Assembly: GCA_900548465.1 (NCBI GenBank) | Contig: URKY01000060.1 | Coordinates: 1-11,584 of the forward strand | Direction: 5' to 3' | DNA: 11,584 bases | DNA from: an uncultured Eubacterium sp. | GTDB taxonomy: Bacteria > Bacillota > Clostridia > Lachnospirales > Lachnospiraceae | The notes under the pieces: model-generated | Told to the model about the DNA's origin: nothing | What the model saw: only the letters and a program-made list of their open reading frames with translations | The model's database searches: none | Program-made: the position numbers and the translations under genes | Part shown: positions 7,519 through 11,584 of the stretch, piece by piece | Numbering within the stretch: the first letter of the stretch is position 1 | How the letters are laid out: the number at the start of each line of letters is the position of its first letter

Positions 7519-8625
7519 ATGACAGTTGGTATTATTACTTTTTTCAAGTCGTACAATTATGGCGTATGGTTACAGGCAGTAGCAACTCAAGAATTTTTTT
7601 CTAAAAATGGGTTTAATGCAGAAATCATTAATTATACAAATGAATTAGAAGATAGTAAAACACAATATGCATATAAGGAAAATAATAAAATATATGGTTA
7701 TGTAACATCCTTTATAAAATCAATTTTGTTCGGGAAAGTAAAATATTATAAAAAAGGCTTTTCGAAATATTTGAATAGTTATTATAAAATTTCAGAAAAA
7801 GAATATCATAATGTAGATAATATGCAAGATATTAGATATGATATTCTTGTAGCGGGTAGTGATCAGTTATGGAATCCCGAGACAACATCAGGTGAGCTTG
7901 ACAGAGCATTCTTACTTCAATTTGGAAATGTCGGAAAACGTATTTCAGTTGCTACGAGTATCGGAAGCGTTCCAGTTGAAAAAGAAAATGAAAAAATTAT
8001 TAGGGATGCACTAAAAGATTTTGATGCAATAAGTGTTAGAGAGCAGTATGCCAAGGATGTACTTCATAGATTTTGTGATTTACCAATAAAAGTAATCATG
8101 GATCCTACTTTCCTTTTAAACAAGAGAGAATGGATTGAACTGGCAAAAAGAAATACAAATATGAAAAAAACAAATAAAAAATATATATTGACATATTTTA
8201 TATCTACAGATAAAAGAACAGAAAGATATAAGAATATGGTGGAGAGTTATTCAAAAAGATTAGATATTCCAGTATGGGCAGTTCAATTTAGCAGAGCGAG
8301 GAGCACTCCATGTGATAAGATGATTTTAGGAGCATCTATTTCAGATTTTATTAATTTGATTAATAATGCAGCACTGGTATTGACGGATTCTTTTCATGGT
8401 GTGGCTATCTCACTTAATTTGAACGCTAACTTTGTGGCTATCAATAATCAAGGAAATCCAGAAAGAGTGCGACATCTGCTGAATGAAGTTGGATTGACGA
8501 ATAGAATAGAGATGAAAACAGATGAATATTCTGAAATTATGTATGACAGTGTTAATAAAAAGCTAAATTCACTTAGAACTGATTCGCAAGAATGGATATT
8601 AAATGTTCTAAATAATAAAGAATAG
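7519..8625 (+). CDS. Polysaccharide pyruvyl transferase family protein
   Basis: A 368-residue member of the CsaB/EpsO-type polysaccharide pyruvyl transferase family, which moves a pyruvyl ketal from phosphoenolpyruvate to a glycan sugar. Visible blocks are the N-terminal VGIITFFKSYNYGVWLQA (3-20), VAGSDQLWNP (111-120), ISVREQYAKD (171-180), MDPTFLL (194-200) and the C-terminal TDSFHGVAISL (289-299) with the conserved His. AAGGAG at 7503-7508 precedes the ATG by 10 bases. Members of this family in gut Firmicute and Bacteroides loci often occur with an FrhB-like protein, as here (9898-10869). The actual pyruvyl acceptor is unknown, and some members may have other activities. Confidence 0.9.
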   Translation: MTVGIITFFKSYNYGVWLQAVATQEFFSKNGFNAEIINYTNELEDSKTQYAYKENNKIYGYVTSFIKSILFGKVKYYKKGFSKYLNSYYKISEKEYHNVDNMQDIRYDILVAGSDQLWNPETTSGELDRAFLLQFGNVGKRISVATSIGSVPVEKENEKIIRDALKDFDAISVREQYAKDVLHRFCDLPIKVIMDPTFLLNKREWIELAKRNTNMKKTNKKYILTYFISTDKRTERYKNMVESYSKRLDIPVWAVQFSRARSTPCDKMILGASISDFINLINNAALVLTDSFHGVAISLNLNANFVAINNQGNPERVRHLLNEVGLTNRIEMKTDEYSEIMYDSVNKKLNSLRTDSQEWILNVLNNKE

Positions 8626-8642
8626 AATAGGATTATTAAAGC

Positions 8643-9896
8643 ATGAAATTGAGTACTACAAATAAAAGATTACTAAGTAATACAGGATTTCTTTATTTAA
8701 TGACAATATCTGTACAAATTTTGAACTTACTTACAATTCCATATTTAACAAGAGTTTTAGGTCCGGCTGTTTATGGAAGAATCGGCTTAGCACAAGGGTA
8801 TATGTCATATGTTCAGATTATACTGGACTTTGGATTTATTTTATCAGCAACACAGATGATAAGTGAACATAGTAATGATAAGAAAGTAGCGTCTATGGTG
8901 ATTGCATCAGTTTCAACTATAAAGCTTTTTTTGACTGGAATAGTGGCAATTGTTTTTGTGTTACTATATGTTTTTGAGTTTTTTGATAAATCAAATGCAA
9001 TGATCATTTTCATATATTTAATAGCATATTTGTTTAATGCATTACTTCCAGATTATTATTATCGTGGAATTGAAGATATGAAGATTACTTCTATAAGAAC
9101 AGTAATCATAAGAGTATTGTTTACAATATTAATCTTTGTATGCGTAAAAAATCAGAGAGATTATATTTTTGTGCCATTATCGTTTTTGGTAGGTAGTATT
9201 GTTGCATTGCTTTTTTCAGTAATTGATATTAAAGTCAGATATAAAATAAAATTAATTGTGCCACAAATGGCACACATAAAAGCATTGTTTAAAACCAGTA
9301 TTCCTTTTTTTGTATCCAGATTTGCATCTACTTTTTACCAGGCTTTAGATGTTATCATTTTGGGTAGAGTATATGGTTCAGCTCCGGTAGTTGGTTATTA
9401 TACGTCTTGTGATAAGGCAATTACACTATCTAAAATGGCATCTTCTCCTATAGCAGATAGTTTATATCCATATATGTTAAAAAATAAAAATTTTAAATTG
9501 GTTAAGAAGATACTTCTCTTATGTATGCCGATTATTACAGGAGGAGTTATTCTTATTGCTATATTCGCAGAGCCGTTATGCGTGTTTGCATTTGGAAAAG
9601 AATATGCAGGAGCGGGAAATGTTTTAAGATTATTATTGCCAATTGCATGGGTTATTTTACCAACATATATTATTGCTTTTCCAGTTATGTCTCCACTAGG
9701 GCTGGTTAAATATGCTAATAGATCCAATATAATTGGAATGTTTATTCAAATTAGTGGCTTAATAATACTTAAGTTTGTGGGCGTGCTAAATGTCTATACT
9801 ATATGTGGATTGACTAGTTTGACAGAAGTTAGTGTTTTTGTATATAGATTATTGACAGTTATGCTGAGGAAGAAACTGAAATTAGGAGATGCCTGA
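8643..9896 (+). CDS. Wzx-like oligosaccharide flippase (MOP/PST family)
   Basis: Integral membrane protein of 417 residues with about twelve hydrophobic segments throughout, typical for Wzx. It starts with a short basic tail and the first membrane segment (NTGFLYLMTISVQILNLLTI), followed by the family-typical PYLTRVLGPAVYGRIGLAQ, which is characteristic of PST/Wzx transporters. It would move undecaprenyl-pyrophosphate-linked repeat units to the outer face for the EpsG-like polymerase. A weak AGG at 8629-8632 lies about 10 bases before the ATG. The TGA ends one base before the preferred start of the next gene, and the Shine-Dalgarno of that gene is inside this one. Confidence 0.92.
   Translation: MKLSTTNKRLLSNTGFLYLMTISVQILNLLTIPYLTRVLGPAVYGRIGLAQGYMSYVQIILDFGFILSATQMISEHSNDKKVASMVIASVSTIKLFLTGIVAIVFVLLYVFEFFDKSNAMIIFIYLIAYLFNALLPDYYYRGIEDMKITSIRTVIIRVLFTILIFVCVKNQRDYIFVPLSFLVGSIVALLFSVIDIKVRYKIKLIVPQMAHIKALFKTSIPFFVSRFASTFYQALDVIILGRVYGSAPVVGYYTSCDKAITLSKMASSPIADSLYPYMLKNKNFKLVKKILLLCMPIITGGVILIAIFAEPLCVFAFGKEYAGAGNVLRLLLPIAWVILPTYIIAFPVMSPLGLVKYANRSNIIGMFIQISGLIILKFVGVLNVYTICGLTSLTEVSVFVYRLLTVMLRKKLKLGDA
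9884..9888 (+). promoter_or_regulatory. Ribosome binding site deciding the FrhB-like start
   Basis: AGGAG sits directly against ATG 9889, too close to serve it, but 9 bases before ATG 9898. The start at 9898 is therefore preferred. It shortens the protein by three residues and leaves one base after the flippase stop. Confidence 0.7.
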
Positions 9897-9897
9897 G

Positions 9898-10869
9898 ATG
9901 GAAAATCAATATTATGCGGTAAGTCTGAATGATACTGAGAAACTTAAACAATCATCTTCTGGTGGTATGGCATATGCAGTGTGTGAACAAGTTATACAAA
10001 ATGGGGGAGTTGTATATGGTGTACGTTATTCAGAGGACTATTTAAGTGCGCAGTACGTAAGAATCAACAATCTTAAAGATATTGTTTGGTTAAGTGGTTC
10101 TAAGTATATTACTACATCAAAAAAATTAAGTAATGGAAAAGGTGTTTTTCAGAATATTTATGAGGACATTATCGAGAGAAAAAAAATTTTATTTATAGGT
10201 GTGCCATGTGATGTTGGGAACTTATATAAATATTTGGAGAAGAAACAATGTTATGATTATACAAATTTATGGACGCTTGATTTTATATGCCAAGGACCTT
10301 TGAAAGCGGAGGCCCAAAAAGAATATATAGCTTTTTTGGAGAAAAAATATAAGAGTAAAATAAATAGTTTCTCGGTAAGATATAAAAATCCGTTTTGGGA
10401 ACAAGTGTGTTTGCGAGCTGTTTTTGAAAATGGAAAAGAGCATATAAAACCATTATATGAAACGGATTTTGGAAGAGCATTTATGATATTGGGACAGGAA
10501 TCTTGTTACCAATGTAAATATAAAGGAGAAAATCATTGTTCAGATATTACAATAGGTGATTTTTGGGGATTAAATCCTGGTGACAGTGGTTATAATAAAT
10601 TTGGAACTTCTGTTGCTGTTATACATACTGAAAAAGGAAATATGCTTATGAAATCATTGGAGTCAATTAGAGTTACTGAGCATAATGAAAAAAAAGCTCT
10701 TGGTAAAAATCCTATGTATTATAACGCAAGAGATAGGCATAAAAAATTTTATCAATTTAAAAAGAATTATCCAATAAAGGGATTACATAAAACAGTTTTC
10801 ATAACTAGAAGTATTCCAAGTAAAATAAAATATTTATTACAATTAATGAGTGGAAAAAGACCGTACTAA
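9898..10869 (+). CDS. FrhB-like protein (coenzyme F420 hydrogenase/dehydrogenase beta-subunit domain) without N-terminal ferredoxin domain
   Basis: About 323 residues matching the FrhB N- and C-terminal domains: SSSGGMAYA (19-27), LSGSKYITT (65-73), IGVPCDVGN (100-108), DFICQGP (128-134), the CYQCKYKGENHC cysteine cluster (C203, C206, C214) and SDITIGDFWG (215-224). The family usually carries one or two 4Fe-4S ferredoxin motifs in front of the SSSGG block. Here the protein begins about 18 residues before that block and the flippase gene occupies the upstream DNA, so those clusters are absent. The five visible family cysteines could still hold a cluster. Such proteins recur in polysaccharide loci beside pyruvyl transferases, and their reaction is unclear; a flavin-dependent redox step on a sugar is a reasonable guess. 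Most clostridia of this type do not make F420, so the family name should not be taken as function. Confidence 0.85.
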   Translation: MENQYYAVSLNDTEKLKQSSSGGMAYAVCEQVIQNGGVVYGVRYSEDYLSAQYVRINNLKDIVWLSGSKYITTSKKLSNGKGVFQNIYEDIIERKKILFIGVPCDVGNLYKYLEKKQCYDYTNLWTLDFICQGPLKAEAQKEYIAFLEKKYKSKINSFSVRYKNPFWEQVCLRAVFENGKEHIKPLYETDFGRAFMILGQESCYQCKYKGENHCSDITIGDFWGLNPGDSGYNKFGTSVAVIHTEKGNMLMKSLESIRVTEHNEKKALGKNPMYYNARDRHKKFYQFKKNYPIKGLHKTVFITRSIPSKIKYLLQLMSGKRPY

Positions 10870-10877
10870 ATTAGGTT

Positions 10878-10905
10878 ATGCAGGGGCGAGTCCCTGCATG
10901 ATTTA
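10878..10905 (+). terminator. Hairpin after the polysaccharide operon, probable terminator
   Basis: A perfect 8-bp stem ATGCAGGG (10878-10885) and CCCTGCAT (10892-10899) encloses a 6-base loop. It lies 8 bases after the stop of the last gene. It is followed only by GATTTAA, a poor T tract, so termination may be partial or factor-assisted. Confidence 0.6.
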
Positions 10906-10952
10906 ACTCTGATGTGAACTTCTATAATAAAGTGCAACTTAAGTAAATTATA

Positions 10953-11431
10953 TTGATTGAGGAAGCCCTGAAAATACTGAAAAAATAAGGAAAAATCAGG
11001 GAAGCGGAAGTTGAAATCCAATACAGGATAGAGTCCGGTGTTGGATTCTATTCTTTTAAAATATGATTGTTACTATCCAGATTATCAGACGCGCAAAGTG
11101 TTTAATGATATTTTGGGTTTTCGTGCATTTTGTGACAGCTATGATTCAATATTTGAAGGGAAAACTTCAAAGTTCCGAATTGCTGATATGACGAAAGGAA
11201 AAACGTTGGATGATGGTTATAGAGGCGTTCATGTGTACTATCAGAAGAGCGGAAAACATTATCCAATAGAAATCCAGTTCAACACACTATTTGATAGACA
11301 GTTAAATAACTGGCTTCATGATTACCTGTATAAGAAGGACTATCCGATAGAGACAGGAAGGATAATGCGCGAAAAGTATGAATGTGGATTGATTCGGAAT
11401 GAGCATGAATTTAAGGAGGTGCTGAAAAATG
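10953..11431 (+). pseudogene. Decayed RelA/SpoT-type (p)ppGpp synthetase-domain gene
   Basis: The main open stretch (about 11041-11431) encodes the RelA/SpoT synthetase core: FNDILGFRAFCDSY with the D-I-x-G-x-R motif, then DDGYRGVHVYYQ and PIEIQFNT, equivalent to the GYRSVH and E-x-Q motifs of ppGpp synthetases. The part before it is broken. In a different frame, 10953-11036 reads LIEEALKILKK, a TAA stop at 10986-10988, then GKIREAEVEIQYRIES, which is the expected N-terminal neighbour of LDSILLKYD. So one in-frame stop and one frameshift at about 11036-11041 separate the halves. The GTG at 11038 would give a 142-residue product lacking the N-terminal part. The 3' end is also foreign: from 11432 on, the reading frame runs into apparent IS66 terminal repeat sequence and stops at 11466. 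No family hydrolase domain is visible. It is unrelated to glycan synthesis and marks the edge of the cluster. Confidence 0.75.
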
Positions 11432-11451
11432 GTAAGCGTCAAATAAAACAG
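11432..11451 (+). repeat. Proposed terminal inverted repeat of the IS66-like element
   Basis: GTAAGCGTC followed by A-rich sequence, oriented inward toward the transposase gene. The identification uses similarity to the known GTAA-type IS66 ends. The matching repeat at the other end is not in the window, so the inner limit is a guess. Confidence 0.5.
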
Positions 11452-11464
11452 TGTATAGAAAAAT

Positions 11465-11499
11465 AACCGTCAGCCTTTTATACTAAAAGGTCAACGGTT
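11465..11499 (-). terminator. Long hairpin between convergent genes; terminator for the leftward transposase
   Basis: Two stacked stems: AACCGT (11465-11470) with ACGGTT (11494-11499), and GCCTTTT (11473-11479) with AAAAGGT (11485-11491, one G-T pair). They are separated by a CA/CA internal loop and capped by ATACT. On the minus strand the stem is followed by ATTTTTC, a T run typical of intrinsic termination. On the plus strand no T run follows. The transposase stop codon overlaps the stem. Confidence 0.65.
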
Positions 11500-11584
11500 A
11501 TCGACAGAATTCTTTTACAAGAGGATTCCAAGGCAGATAATCATCCAGATATTCAGGATGTTCAAGAAAAGCACTCCCCGGCAT
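11498..11584 (-). CDS. IS66-family transposase, C-terminal 28 codons only
   Basis: Reading leftward from the window end, an open frame ends with a TAA at 11500-11498. Its last residues include YLDDYLPWNPLVKEFCR. The L-P/M-P-W-x followed by a short charged tail is the usual ending of the IS66 transposase C-terminal domain. An ATG at 11584-11582 is in frame but is not taken as the start, because the frame is open to the edge and the family protein is about 400-550 residues long. The call is from a short segment and is supported by the GTAAGCG-type end 66 bases downstream of the stop. Confidence 0.62.
   Translation of the reverse strand: MPGSAFLEHPEYLDDYLPWNPLVKEFCR

Larger units (their letters stand above)
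11432..11584 (-). mobile_element. Partial IS66-family insertion sequence (transposase-distal end)
   Basis: The block starts with GTAAGCGTCAAATAAAACAG at 11432, resembling the 5'-GTAA(GCG) termini of IS66-family elements. It contains the end of a leftward open frame that looks like the C-terminus of the IS66 large transposase. The distance of 66 bases between the transposase stop and the proposed outer end is normal for the family. The rest of the element lies beyond the window. IS66 elements usually make 8-bp target duplications; the 8 bases before the end are GAAAAATG (11424-11431). Confidence 0.6.

Noticed and set aside
9398..9727. Minus-strand open frame opposite the flippase
   Set aside because: It is a shadow of the flippase codon pattern with no motif or start signal.
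10902..10928. Promoter with TATAAT at 10923-10928 and TTTAAC at 10902-10907
   Set aside because: The -10 match is perfect, but the -35 is poor, the spacing is only 15 bases, the region is A+T-rich, and the gene downstream is decayed. Too weak to annotate.
11038..11466. Intact 142-residue RelA/SpoT-domain gene starting with GTG
   Set aside because: No Shine-Dalgarno precedes the GTG, the matching N-terminal family segment lies just upstream in another frame, and the last residues come from apparent IS sequence.
1..11584. CRISPR arrays, tRNA or rRNA genes, riboswitches
   Set aside because: No regularly spaced repeats, no cloverleaf or rRNA-like segment, and no recognisable riboswitch core were seen on either strand.

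Overview
The window is the distal (3') part of a Wzx/Wzy-dependent exopolysaccharide or capsule gene cluster from a low-GC Firmicute. A gut-type clostridium such as a Lachnospiraceae member is the best guess. This rests on the A+T-rich codon use, the strong AGGAG-type ribosome binding sites, an EpsN-like aminotransferase followed by a short PglC/EpsL-like phosphoglycosyl transferase, and an IS66-type element. The species cannot be named from the sequence alone.

Layout. Positions 1-1250 hold all but the first few codons of a DegT/EryC1/StrS nucleotide-sugar aminotransferase, with more balanced base composition than what follows. At 1247 the sequence becomes visibly A+T-richer and stays so to 10869. 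Nine genes on the + strand lie there in one tightly packed run: sugar-phosphate transferase (1247), FemAB/GNAT-like acyl or aminoacyl transferase (1861), fold-type II PLP enzyme of the ACC deaminase/D-cysteine desulfhydrase family (2832), ATP-grasp ligase (3766), hexapeptide acetyltransferase (4729), EpsG/Wzy-like polymerase (5265), GT2 glycosyltransferase (6530), polysaccharide pyruvyl transferase (7519) and Wzx-like flippase (8643). A tenth gene, an FrhB/F420-hydrogenase-beta-like protein lacking its ferredoxin domain (9898), closes the run. Gaps are at most about 60 bases, several genes touch or overlap, and there is no convincing internal promoter or terminator, so this reads as one operon. 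A hairpin at 10878-10899 marks its probable end.

How it could work. The aminotransferase makes a 4-amino-4,6-dideoxy sugar nucleotide. The phosphoglycosyl transferase loads the first sugar phosphate on undecaprenyl phosphate. GT2 and further glycosyltransferases outside the window extend the unit, which is decorated by O- or N-acetylation and pyruvylation. Wzx flips it and the EpsG-like protein polymerises it. The unusual part is the three-gene block 1861-4728 (FemAB-like, PLP enzyme, ATP-grasp), whose chemistry suggests that an amino acid or related amine is made or processed and attached to the glycan. That is inference.

Right edge. After the operon lies a decayed RelA/SpoT-type (p)ppGpp synthetase gene (about 10953-11431). 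It has an in-frame stop, a frameshift, and a 3' end cut at 11431/11432 by what looks like the terminal inverted repeat (GTAAGCGTC) of an IS66-family element. The last 28 codons of the presumed transposase run leftward from the window end to a stop at 11498.
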